A stretch of DNA of 14,474 nucleotides, taken from positions 1 through 14,474 of the forward strand of contig CAZLKN010000068.1 of assembly GCA_964560135.1 (NCBI GenBank), written 5' to 3'. This document shows positions 1 through 6,067 of the stretch, in pieces (position 1 is the first letter of the stretch; every line of letters begins with the position of its first letter). The translations under genes and the position numbers were made by a program. The notes beneath the pieces are model-generated. The model made no database searches, was not told the origin of the DNA, and saw only the letters and a list, made by a program, of their open reading frames with translations. The DNA is from CAZLKN01 sp964560135 (GTDB lineage: Bacteria; Actinomycetota; JAICYB01).

Positions 1-415
1 TCCTCACATAGCGGCCAGCGTCGGAACGCTCCAACCCCCGCGCCACCTTCACCCTGGCCATACGCTCCAAGGAGCCGATCCGAAGATCCTCGTTGCCCAC
101 CTCGCTGGCCAGACACTCCACCCACGCGCCGTCGGTCCCAGGCTCCGCCAGCACCCGCAAGGCCGCCACCTGATCACAGGAGACCTCCCCCCGGCCATAG
201 GCGGCTGCCAGCTCCGGCAGGTCGCGAAGCTCGGACGCCTCCCTGACCCACGCCCTCGCCGTCCGCACAGACACCTGGCTGCGAGACGAGATCATCGCCA
301 CCAACGACACCGGCGGATAGTCGTCCAACAGCCGGGCCACCGCAGCGATCCGAGCCACATGAGCCCGCCGCGCCTCGGCGTCCAGCCGATCGAAATCCTC
401 GAATGTAGAACTCAT
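1..415 (-). CDS. DUF222 (13E12-type) protein, N-terminal part, cut by the window edge
   Basis: The reading frame starts at an ATG (415..413) and stays open for 138 codons to the left edge, so the C-terminus is missing. The translation has the shape of a DUF222 N-terminal region: a leading helical stretch (MSSTFEDFDRLDAEARRAHV), a segment around VSVRTARAWVREASELRDLP, and the typical AAAYGRGEVSCDQVAALRVL stretch near residues 70-90. In actinobacteria this domain usually sits in front of a C-terminal HNH nuclease domain, which here would lie outside the window; that part is inferred. No Shine-Dalgarno sequence precedes the ATG. A TAGAAT box ends six bases before it, so the message is probably leaderless. 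The promoter carries two DNA-damage-type motifs, listed separately. The family call is fairly sure; the biochemical role is not known from this fragment. Confidence 0.8.
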   Translation of the reverse strand, partial: MSSTFEDFDRLDAEARRAHVARIAAVARLLDDYPPVSLVAMISSRSQVSVRTARAWVREASELRDLPELAAAYGRGEVSCDQVAALRVLAEPGTDGAWVECLASEVGNEDLRIGSLERMARVKVARGLERSDAGRYVR

Positions 416-420
416 GTTCG
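407..420 (-). promoter_or_regulatory. Candidate LexA (SOS) box overlapping the DUF222 start codon
   Basis: Read on the minus strand, the sequence is CGAACATGAGTTCT. This fits the Gram-positive/actinobacterial SOS box CGAAC-N4-GTTC, with the last base of the right arm deviating. It covers the predicted transcription start and the ATG of the DUF222 gene, where a bound repressor would block transcription. The ATG itself supplies part of the match, so chance is possible. Several 13E12-family genes of Mycobacterium tuberculosis are known to be damage-inducible, which makes the site credible. Confidence 0.45.
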
Positions 421-421
421 C

Positions 422-444
422 ATTCTAGAGGATGGCAGTGACAC
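422..444 (-). promoter_or_regulatory. Candidate PafBC / RecA-independent DNA-damage promoter of the DUF222 gene
   Basis: On the minus strand the order is GTGTCACTG, eight bases, then TAGAAT, then six bases and the ATG. The mycobacterial RecA-independent damage promoter (activated by PafBC) is described as TTGTCRGTG-N8-TANNNT. Here TGTCR, the exact eight-base spacing and the TANNNT element all match; the first base and one base of the trailing GTG differ. The -10 position would place the transcript start at or next to the ATG. Confidence 0.45.
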
Positions 445-474
445 GCATTCTTTAGCCGCCGAGGGGTTGCTGCG

Positions 475-573
475 GTGGCGAGCGACCGTGGGGGCTACAT
501 CCTTCTCGGCTATGCGGTGACCCTTGCGTCGGCCATCGCCGCGGTGGCAGCGTGTCACCTGAACATCGGATGA
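475..573 (+). CDS. Tiny single-span membrane protein (32 aa)
   Basis: A GTG-initiated frame (475-477) encodes MASDRGGYILLGYAVTLASA and a further 12 residues, and ends in TGA at 571-573. Residues 7-27 form one hydrophobic segment. A Shine-Dalgarno-like GAGGGG (461-466) lies eight bases before the GTG. The next small frame follows after 15 bases and the lipoprotein gene after that, so the three may form one transcript. The YILLGYAVTL stretch is loosely reminiscent of CcmD-type small membrane proteins of cytochrome c maturation, but it is too short for a firm call and no other ccm gene is visible. It could also be a chance frame; the ribosome binding site and spacing are the main support. Confidence 0.4.
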   Translation: MASDRGGYILLGYAVTLASAIAAVAACHLNIG

Positions 574-588
574 GGGGAGGGGCGACAT

Positions 589-714
589 ATGAGGACCTGC
601 TACATCATTGCGTTCCTGCCTCTGGCGGCCTGGGTCGTGTTGGGCGGCCTGTGGCTGTTCCGGGACGACTTCCGGGCACGGCTTGGCGGTAGCCGCGCCG
701 AGGTATCACGGTAA
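589..714 (+). CDS. Small single-span membrane protein (41 aa)
   Basis: ATG at 589 with a strong Shine-Dalgarno GGGAGGGG (575-582) six bases upstream; TAA at 712-714. The product starts MRTCYIIAFLPLAAWVVLGG. A hydrophobic helix spans about residues 5-24, followed by a charged tail (RDDFRARLGGSRAEVSR), suggesting a cytoplasmic C-terminus. It begins 15 bases after the preceding tiny frame and ends 27 bases before the lipoprotein start. I recognise no family. The good ribosome binding site and the tight arrangement favour a real gene of unknown function, perhaps an accessory subunit for the neighbouring small membrane protein. Confidence 0.45.
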   Translation: MRTCYIIAFLPLAAWVVLGGLWLFRDDFRARLGGSRAEVSR

Positions 715-741
715 AATCCGCCTTGGGTAGAGGAGCATGGT

Positions 742-1647
742 GTGGTGAGAGCGCAGACGTTGCTACTTCTGCTCGTCGCGCTGCTGCTCCCTAGCTGTTC
801 CGGGCAGGCAGCAACCGCACCAGAGCCTCCTCAGCCGGCCCCTACGGGGCTCTCCGGCACGCTGTATGCGCTCTGCGGCCGCGGGTCGAACTTCGAGCTC
901 TGTAGCGTCGACATGGCCACCCTCTCTGCAGAGAAGCTCACCGATGGTGCGCTCGCTTCCGAGGTCGGTGGCCATGGGGATCGTGTGGTGGTATCGCATC
1001 TGGAGGGCCCCGGGGCCGACACCATCTCTGAATGGCGAGACGGCGCCCTACGGCCACTGGCGTTGGAGGACAGCCACGGCAGTGGCCCAGCGCTCTCGCC
1101 CGACGGCCTGGTCGCTTGGGCGAGGAACGAGGGCGGTGATCCCCTGCGATTCTCCGTCCGCATCTGGGACGGCCTCTCGGATCGATCAGAAGCGATCTAC
1201 GAAGCCACGAAGCACGGGATCGGAGGTCCGGCCTGGGGAGCGGACGGGCAACTGGCCTTGCTCCACCGAACGTCCGAAGACAGCCAGATCGTGTTGCTTC
1301 GAGCCGACGGTGAGACCGTGGCCCGCATGCCGCTCCCGGACGAGAACGAGACATTCGGTCCCGTCGGGTGGGGCCGCCACATCGCCCTCTTCGACATGGT
1401 GCAGCGCTCGCCCACGGAGATCCGATTCGCACGCCTCCTCGACCCCGAAGACGGCACGAGCTGGCAGATCCCCGGATGGGCCCCCGTGGCGTGGTCACCC
1501 GACGGCGAGCGCCTGCTGGTGCGGTCGAGCACGAACCCTCGGATCCTGGGCATCGTGGACGGCCCTGACTACGAGGTGGGCATCTTCCTGGGCATCGCAT
1601 CAGAGCCGTTGGGTGGCGGGATCTGGCTGGAACGAAGCGTCGCCTGA
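742..1647 (+). CDS. Secreted lipoprotein with TolB/PD40-like beta-propeller repeats
   Basis: The first 18 residues are a signal peptide (MVRAQ followed by a leucine-rich core) ending in the lipobox LPSC, so Cys19 is the probable lipidated residue and the mature protein is anchored outside the membrane. A short Ala/Pro linker follows. The rest consists of short beta-rich repeats with PD40/WD40-like signatures: SPDGLVAW near residue 119, WGADGQLAL near 166 and WSPDGERLLV near 251. Cys45 and Cys54 could form a disulfide. Such propellers usually bind proteins or peptidoglycan and are rarely enzymes; the actual ligand cannot be told. AGAGGAG (729-735) precedes two adjacent GTG codons (742 and 745), and either could be the start. 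The gene ends 64 bases before the convergent histidine kinase stop codon. Confidence 0.75.
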   Translation: MVRAQTLLLLLVALLLPSCSGQAATAPEPPQPAPTGLSGTLYALCGRGSNFELCSVDMATLSAEKLTDGALASEVGGHGDRVVVSHLEGPGADTISEWRDGALRPLALEDSHGSGPALSPDGLVAWARNEGGDPLRFSVRIWDGLSDRSEAIYEATKHGIGGPAWGADGQLALLHRTSEDSQIVLLRADGETVARMPLPDENETFGPVGWGRHIALFDMVQRSPTEIRFARLLDPEDGTSWQIPGWAPVAWSPDGERLLVRSSTNPRILGIVDGPDYEVGIFLGIASEPLGGGIWLERSVA

Positions 1648-1674
1648 GCAGCAGGGAGCTGCGTGCCCGCCGGC

Positions 1675-1743
1675 GCGATCGGCGTCCCCGCCTAAACCTC
1701 GTTCGCCTTCGTCAAGGCCCTCGAAGCCCTGGGGGTCCGCCGC
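1675..1743 (+). pseudogene. Relic of a racemase/maleate-isomerase-family gene
   Basis: This stretch is colinear with 4705-4770 of the intact superfamily gene at 4396-5142. Bases 1696-1713 are identical to 4726-4743 (18 bases), with strong similarity on both sides. Translated, it reads IGVPA, a stop codon, then TSFAFVKALEALGVRR. The intact gene reads LGVPASSTSFAFVGAIEALG followed by VRR. One codon is missing and a TAA sits inside the matching frame. Similarity ends near 1743 and nothing recognisable of the rest of the gene remains. It is not expressed as a protein; it marks a former second copy or a copied fragment. It also overlaps the last codons of the histidine kinase on the opposite strand. 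Confidence 0.65.
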
Positions 1744-3484
1744 TCGCGTCCGTGGCGCGGGGGAAGACCACCCGGAACGAGGAGCCGCCGCCGTTGCGTT
1801 CCTCCACCCAGGCGCGCCCGCCGTGCAGTTCGGCGATGCGTGAAACGTACGCCAACCCGACGCCGATCCCCGGCGAATGCGATCTGGTGTTGGGTCCCTG
1901 CCGGAAGGGTTCGAAGATGCTTCCGCGGACATCCACCGGAAGTCCCTCACCCTCGTCCTCGACGATCACGAGGGCGCCCTCTGGGCCGTCCTCGACACGA
2001 ACCCAGATCTTGGTCTCCGGTGGGGTGTGATGGACGGCGTTCACGAGCAGGTGCTCGATGGCACGCTGTGCGTGCGGAGGGTCCACCAGGGCCGCTACCT
2101 GATCGGCGCTGAACTGGACCACCCGGCCCCGCAGGGCGTCGACGGAGTTGAGGAGAACCCGGACCATCTCGGCGAGATCCGTCTCCCGGGGACGGAGATG
2201 GAGACCCCCGCGCTCCAGGCGTTCGATGTCGAGAAGATCCGCGAGCATCCGGTCGAGACGGGAGGCGTTCACCCCCAACCGCTCGATGAGTTCTCTGCGG
2301 TGGTGCTCCGAGAGGGAGCCGTCGTGTTTGGTGAAGGTCGCGCTGATGCCCAGGATCGCGGTCAAGGGCGTACGGAACTCGTGGGAGACCGCGGTGAGGA
2401 AGCCTTTCCGGATCTCGTTCACCTTCACGTGGTCGAACGCGACCGCCACGGAGGACGCGTAATGCGCGAGGGCCTGAAGCTCATCTTCTTCGAAGTTCGG
2501 GGTGAACCGCCCGGCGACGACGATCAACGTACCGGTCCCCGACTCGAGGTGCAGCGGAACGACCAGCGCACGGTGGGATGGGTCGCCGACGGTGACCAGC
2601 AGGGGCTCGTGCGGTGCGATCCCCGTCTGTTCGAGGACCTGCTGCGCCGCCTCGCCGTCCATCCCGTAGCGGGTCGGCGTCGGATCGTTGGGGAGCACGA
2701 GGCAGCCCCGGTCGCCACCGACCAGTCGAACAGCCCAGCCGAGGGCCCGGTCCGCGAGGCTCGTCCGGTCGGGAGCGAAGAACAGGGGCGAAGCCTCGCG
2801 GATGAGCGCCCGTTCCTCCCTCGCTCTCCACCAGGAACGCAGGATCGGTGGGGGAAGGAATCCCGCGTAGAGCAGGACGAGGACCGGGATCCCCGGCAGC
2901 CTGATGAGGACCTCGAACGCCGGCGAGACCCCGGCAGCCGTGCCCGCCGAGTACACCACCGCAGGCAAAGCGATCAGGACGACGATGCACGCGTACCCGA
3001 GCGATATCGCGCGGAGGCGCGACTGCTGGACCACTGGGCGGTCGCGCGCGAGGAGATTGACGCGGTAGGCGGGTTCCCCGACGAACACCGCCCAAACTCC
3101 GACCTGGAAGAGATCAACGGCGAGTTGGGCGTTGATCGGTGAGATGGGCGCGGCCAAGCCGAGTCCGATCGCAGCGGCCAGACCCGATGCGGCGAGGATC
3201 CTCGTGCTCCGTCGCATCGGTATCAGCGCATCCCGGTGGCGCAGGATCGCGTAGCCCGACCCGAGAAACGAGTACAGACCGAGGTCGTTCAGGACCCGAC
3301 TCTCGACCCCACCGAAGCTCGCGACGATGGATGTCACGCTCGCCACGCTGAGCAAAGCGAAGGCTGCTGCGAGCCAGGCCGGGGCCCGGCCCCCGTCGCC
3401 AACCCACTGCCGCAGGTGTGCCCATGCGATGAAGAGGAGTCCACCGGTGATCGCAACAAGGACGAGGTCGGCTGCGGCCTCCAT
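1712..3484 (-). CDS. Membrane sensor histidine kinase with GAF-like region
   Basis: The protein has 590 residues. The N-terminal 215 residues hold about six or seven hydrophobic segments (roughly 5-23, 36-56, 66-82, 95-113, 121-138, 160-180, 193-213), so sensing is probably membrane-linked. A GAF-like stretch (about 235-350) follows. The dimerisation/phospho-acceptor domain has the H-box AVSHEFRTPLTAILG with His368. The ATP-binding domain shows the N-box LLVNAVHHTPP (Asn482), the G1 box DEGEG (510-514), the F-box IFEPFRQG and the G2 box GIGVGL (539-544), so all kinase motifs are intact. No response regulator lies in the window, so its partner is unknown. It starts 50 bases after the phosphatase-fold gene, has no clear Shine-Dalgarno sequence, and has TAGCGT six bases before its ATG. 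Its final nine or so codons and stop read antisense to the racemase relic, so the tail is probably newly acquired. Confidence 0.92.
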   Translation of the reverse strand: MEAAADLVLVAITGGLLFIAWAHLRQWVGDGGRAPAWLAAAFALLSVASVTSIVASFGGVESRVLNDLGLYSFLGSGYAILRHRDALIPMRRSTRILAASGLAAAIGLGLAAPISPINAQLAVDLFQVGVWAVFVGEPAYRVNLLARDRPVVQQSRLRAISLGYACIVVLIALPAVVYSAGTAAGVSPAFEVLIRLPGIPVLVLLYAGFLPPPILRSWWRAREERALIREASPLFFAPDRTSLADRALGWAVRLVGGDRGCLVLPNDPTPTRYGMDGEAAQQVLEQTGIAPHEPLLVTVGDPSHRALVVPLHLESGTGTLIVVAGRFTPNFEEDELQALAHYASSVAVAFDHVKVNEIRKGFLTAVSHEFRTPLTAILGISATFTKHDGSLSEHHRRELIERLGVNASRLDRMLADLLDIERLERGGLHLRPRETDLAEMVRVLLNSVDALRGRVVQFSADQVAALVDPPHAQRAIEHLLVNAVHHTPPETKIWVRVEDGPEGALVIVEDEGEGLPVDVRGSIFEPFRQGPNTRSHSPGIGVGLAYVSRIAELHGGRAWVEERNGGGSSFRVVFPRATDASGGPPGLRGP

Positions 3485-3490
3485 GCGCCA

Positions 3491-3496
3491 ACGCTA
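3491..3496 (-). promoter_or_regulatory. Possible -10 box for leaderless histidine kinase transcript
   Basis: On the minus strand TAGCGT is followed by six bases and the ATG of the kinase gene. This matches the TANNNT -10 element and the spacing expected for leaderless actinobacterial messages. No good -35 element is visible, and co-transcription from the upstream gene is an alternative. Confidence 0.3.
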
Positions 3497-3534
3497 CGCG
3501 ATGGGTCGCCAACGCGGAAGGGCCACTCGAGACC

Positions 3535-4308
3535 TCACACCGACCGTGATCCCGCTCCCAACCTGAGATCGGCCGTCACCGGGTAGTGGTCGGACGGGTA
3601 GCGGCCGTCACGAGCCGCGCGCAGGATCTCGGCCCCCTCAACCGTCCAGGAGGCGTCCACGAGGATGTGGTCGATGCGGGGGCCGAAGGTACGGCCCCGG
3701 AAGGCGTGGTAGGTGGCATCCCGGCGCTCCCAGGGGTGGGCGGTCCGCCAGGCGTCGCGCAGACCCGCCGCGCGAAGCACCCGCATCGGGTCCGAGCGCT
3801 CGCGCGCGTTCAGGTCGCCCACCACGATCTGCGGGAGACCCGCGCGCTCGCGGAGCCAGTCCACCACGAGGAAGGCCGAGGCCGTGCGGGCCCGGCGTCC
3901 CACATGGTCGAAGTGGGTGTTGAGGATCGCGAACCGCCCGCCCGGCTCCCCCGGGGCGAGCACCGTCCACGTGGCGGCCCGCGTCACGGCGGCGTCCCAG
4001 GCCGGGCCCGTCCAGTCCGGGGTCGGGCCGAGCCGGAACGACCCCTCGTCCACGACCTCGAGGCGTTCGGTGCGCACGAGCAGGGCGGTGTGGGAGATCC
4101 GCGCGTACGCCGCTCCCCGCACCACCCCGTAGCCGGGGAGCATCGCCGCGAGCTCGTCGAGCTGGGGGCCGGTTGCCTCCTGGAGCCCGGCCACGTCGGG
4201 GGCCGCACCGGCGACGGCCTCCGCCACGAGCCCCTTCCGGTGGTCCCAGTGGTTCTCGCCGTCGGGGGCCGTCCCGAAGCGGATGTTGAAGGTCATGACC
4301 CGGAGCAT
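3535..4308 (-). CDS. Endonuclease/exonuclease/phosphatase (EEP) family protein
   Basis: The 257-residue protein covers the whole EEP fold of metal-dependent phosphoesterases. The motifs occur in family order: TFNIR with Asn8, LQE with Glu44, NTHFDH with His132, GDLN with Asp165 and Asn167, RIDHI with Asp213 and His214, and SDHYPV with Asp240 and His241. The active site therefore looks complete. No signal peptide is seen, so it is probably cytoplasmic. Members cleave DNA, RNA, phosphoinositides or small phosphodiesters, and the substrate cannot be chosen here. An AGGGGA (4316-4321, read on the minus strand) lies seven bases before the ATG at 4308 and four before a second ATG at 4311. I prefer 4308 over the longer frame that opens at 4341. 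It is divergent from the superfamily gene at 4396 and may share a transcript with the downstream kinase. Confidence 0.88.
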   Translation of the reverse strand: MLRVMTFNIRFGTAPDGENHWDHRKGLVAEAVAGAAPDVAGLQEATGPQLDELAAMLPGYGVVRGAAYARISHTALLVRTERLEVVDEGSFRLGPTPDWTGPAWDAAVTRAATWTVLAPGEPGGRFAILNTHFDHVGRRARTASAFLVVDWLRERAGLPQIVVGDLNARERSDPMRVLRAAGLRDAWRTAHPWERRDATYHAFRGRTFGPRIDHILVDASWTVEGAEILRAARDGRYPSDHYPVTADLRLGAGSRSV

Positions 4309-4383
4309 CATCACGTCCCCTGCACGAGCACCGCCGGCCACCGCCGTCCACCGGCCATGTGCCCGACGGTACCCCGGCGTGGG

Positions 4384-4389
4384 TATGGT
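4384..4389 (+). promoter_or_regulatory. Possible -10 box for a leaderless transcript
   Basis: TATGGT is followed by six bases and the ATG at 4396, the spacing expected for a leaderless actinobacterial message. No Shine-Dalgarno sequence is present in front of this ATG, which supports the reading. No convincing -35 hexamer is seen. Confidence 0.4.
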
Positions 4390-4395
4390 TGGCCC

Positions 4396-5142
4396 ATGAC
4401 CTCAGACCAGCAGCCGGTCCGGGTGGGCTTCCTGTACCCGGGGTTCGCCGCGGAGGACGACTACCCGCGCATGGCCGCCGTGCTCGGGGACCGGGTCGCC
4501 GTGGAGGTGGTCCACACCTCCGTCGGCACCGACGCCCACCGCGAGGACGCCCTCCTGGATCTCGGCAGCAGCGAGCGTTTGCGCGCAGGGGCCGCGGAGC
4601 TCGGCGCCCGCGGCGTGGACGCCGCCGTGTGGGCCTGCACCAGCGGCAGCTTCGTGTTCGGCTGGGAGGGGGCACGGCGCCAGGTCGACGACCTGACCGA
4701 CGCACTCGGCGTCCCGGCCTCCAGCACCTCGTTCGCCTTCGTCGGTGCGATCGAGGCCCTGGGCGTCCGGCGGGTGGCGATCGCCGCGACGTACCCGGAA
4801 GACGTGGCCCTGCGGTTCGCGGAGTTCCTGGCCGTTCCGGGCATCGAGACCCTGGCGGTGACCGACCGCAACATCATCACCGCAGCCGAGGTGGGGACCC
4901 TGGAACACGACGCCGTCCTGGCCCACATCGCCGGCGGCGACCACCCGGATGCCGAAGCCGTCCTCGTCCCCGACACCGCCCTCCACACCGCAGCGTGGAT
5001 CGATGAGATCGAAGCGGCGCTCGGCAAACCCGTGCTGACGGCGAACCAGGTCAGCCTGTGGGAGGCGCTGCGTCTCGTGGGCCACCGGAGCGCCCAACAG
5101 GGTCTGGGACGCCTCTTCCGCGCGGAGCCGGTTCGCCGTTAG
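4396..5142 (+). CDS. Maleate-isomerase/arylmalonate-decarboxylase superfamily protein with a single catalytic Cys
   Basis: The 248-residue protein aligns along its length with the neighbouring protein encoded at 5139-5990 and belongs to the Asp/Glu racemase-like superfamily (maleate cis-trans isomerase, EutA, arylmalonate decarboxylase). The N-terminal catalytic site is present as WACTSGSF (Cys81). At the second site, where relatives have a cysteine, the alignment gives VPDTALHT, so the cysteine is replaced by Asp193. The C-terminal LTANQVSLWEAL motif is conserved. With one Cys it cannot use the two-cysteine racemase or isomerase mechanism. A decarboxylase or another single-base reaction is possible, or the protein may be inactive; this is inference. 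The ATG at 4396 follows a TATGGT box by six bases. The stop overlaps the stop of the convergent paralogue (TTAG, 5139-5142). Confidence 0.82.
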   Translation: MTSDQQPVRVGFLYPGFAAEDDYPRMAAVLGDRVAVEVVHTSVGTDAHREDALLDLGSSERLRAGAAELGARGVDAAVWACTSGSFVFGWEGARRQVDDLTDALGVPASSTSFAFVGAIEALGVRRVAIAATYPEDVALRFAEFLAVPGIETLAVTDRNIITAAEVGTLEHDAVLAHIAGGDHPDAEAVLVPDTALHTAAWIDEIEAALGKPVLTANQVSLWEALRLVGHRSAQQGLGRLFRAEPVRR

Positions 5143-5990
5143 CTGGCTTCCGAGCGCGCCTGGTGGCGGGCGGCCTCCAGCAGCAGCGCGGTGGAGCGCG
5201 CCATCGGCTCGCCGCCGCCGAGCACGCGGCCCGGGACCTCCTGGGCGGGATCGAGTGGGATGGCATCCGCCTCGCGCAGCCCAGCCCACAGGGTCACCTG
5301 GTTCGAGGTGAGGATCGGCAGTCCCAGCTCCTCCTCGAGCTCGGCGATGATGCCGTAGGTGCGCAGACCGGTGCAGCTCAGATAGATGCCCTCGGCGCCC
5401 GCTCGTCCGGCCGACCGGATCAGGTTCGCCACCGTGGAGCGGCTCACGCCCGCGATCCCCTCCTTGAGTCCCAGGTGGACCAGCGACACCGGATCGAAGC
5501 CGGTCTCCTCCAGGAAGTCGCCGAGGAGCAGCGTCAGGCTCTTGGTGTACGGCGTGGCCACCGCCACCCGGGTGACGCCGCAGGCCCGCAGGGCGTCGAC
5601 CATCGCACCGCTGGCGGTCACCGCACGGCGGGCCCCCGCCTCGAACATCGCGCGGCGGATCTCCTGGTCTCCGGCCACCCCGCGCACGAAGCTGCCGGAG
5701 GAGCAGGCATACACGGTGACCGCGGGATCCAGCGCCCCGAGGGCCCGGGTGCCGCGGGCGACGACGCTCGGCTTGCCGACATCCTTGGCGAGCTCGATGC
5801 CCACGCCCCGTCTGAGGTGCGGCGTCCTGGTGAAATACAGGGCGACGCCCTCGGGGAGGTAGCGCCAGTACTCCCAGTCGAGCCCGAAGTCGAACGGGAC
5901 GACCACACCGATCCGGATCTCGCTTCCGGGGGCGTCGTACTCGATACCCTCCCGGTACAGCTCGGGGACGAACCTCCTGATCCGCTCCAC
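5139..5990 (-). CDS. Maleate cis-trans isomerase / EutA-like Asp-Glu racemase superfamily protein
   Basis: The protein has 283 residues. Both catalytic cysteines of the maleate isomerase group are visible: YACSSGSF (Cys96) and LSCTGLRT (Cys206). The family motifs TRVAVATPYT (about 139-149) and LTSNQVTLWAGL (about 227-238) are also present. Members isomerise maleate to fumarate, racemise amino acids or, as EutA, occur in ectoine-utilisation operons with an unresolved role. The Ehu-type importer, aminotransferase and aldehyde dehydrogenase nearby make an EutA-like role attractive but unproven. The start is a GTG at 5990 with AGAGGAG nine bases upstream. It lies 77 bases downstream of the DUF3830 gene on the same strand, with a small hairpin in between, so the two are probably co-transcribed. 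Confidence 0.82.
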   Translation of the reverse strand: MERIRRFVPELYREGIEYDAPGSEIRIGVVVPFDFGLDWEYWRYLPEGVALYFTRTPHLRRGVGIELAKDVGKPSVVARGTRALGALDPAVTVYACSSGSFVRGVAGDQEIRRAMFEAGARRAVTASGAMVDALRACGVTRVAVATPYTKSLTLLLGDFLEETGFDPVSLVHLGLKEGIAGVSRSTVANLIRSAGRAGAEGIYLSCTGLRTYGIIAELEEELGLPILTSNQVTLWAGLREADAIPLDPAQEVPGRVLGGGEPMARSTALLLEAARHQARSEAS

Positions 5991-6046
5991 CGACCCTCGC
6001 TCCTCTCAAGGCGGCGAAAAACTTCGGACGGCGCCCCATCGCGCCG

Positions 6047-6063
6047 GATCTCGAGCCGAGATC
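6047..6063 (-). other. Inverted repeat between the DUF3830 and isomerase genes
   Basis: GATCTCG and CGAGATC form a perfect seven-base inverted repeat with a three-base spacer. It begins four bases after the DUF3830 stop codon. No T-run follows on the transcribed strand, so it does not look like a classical terminator. It could be an mRNA-stabilising hairpin or a protein-binding palindrome. Confidence 0.5.
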
Positions 6064-6067
6064 TGCA

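Noticed and set aside
1648..1662. Small hairpin GCAGC-AGGGA-GCTGC after the lipoprotein stop as a terminator
   Set aside because: Only five base pairs and no T-run; not enough to call a terminator.
1877..3142. Long plus-strand frame of about 420 codons opposite the histidine kinase
   Set aside because: A GC-rich antisense shadow: the minus strand encodes all kinase motifs, while this frame shows no recognisable domain and has biased Arg/Asp/Glu composition.
3586..4395. Long plus-strand open frame upstream of the one-Cys superfamily protein (270 extra codons)
   Set aside because: It is antisense to the phosphatase-fold gene with all its catalytic motifs, has Arg/Gly/Pro-rich shadow composition, and the family homology starts only at the ATG at 4396.
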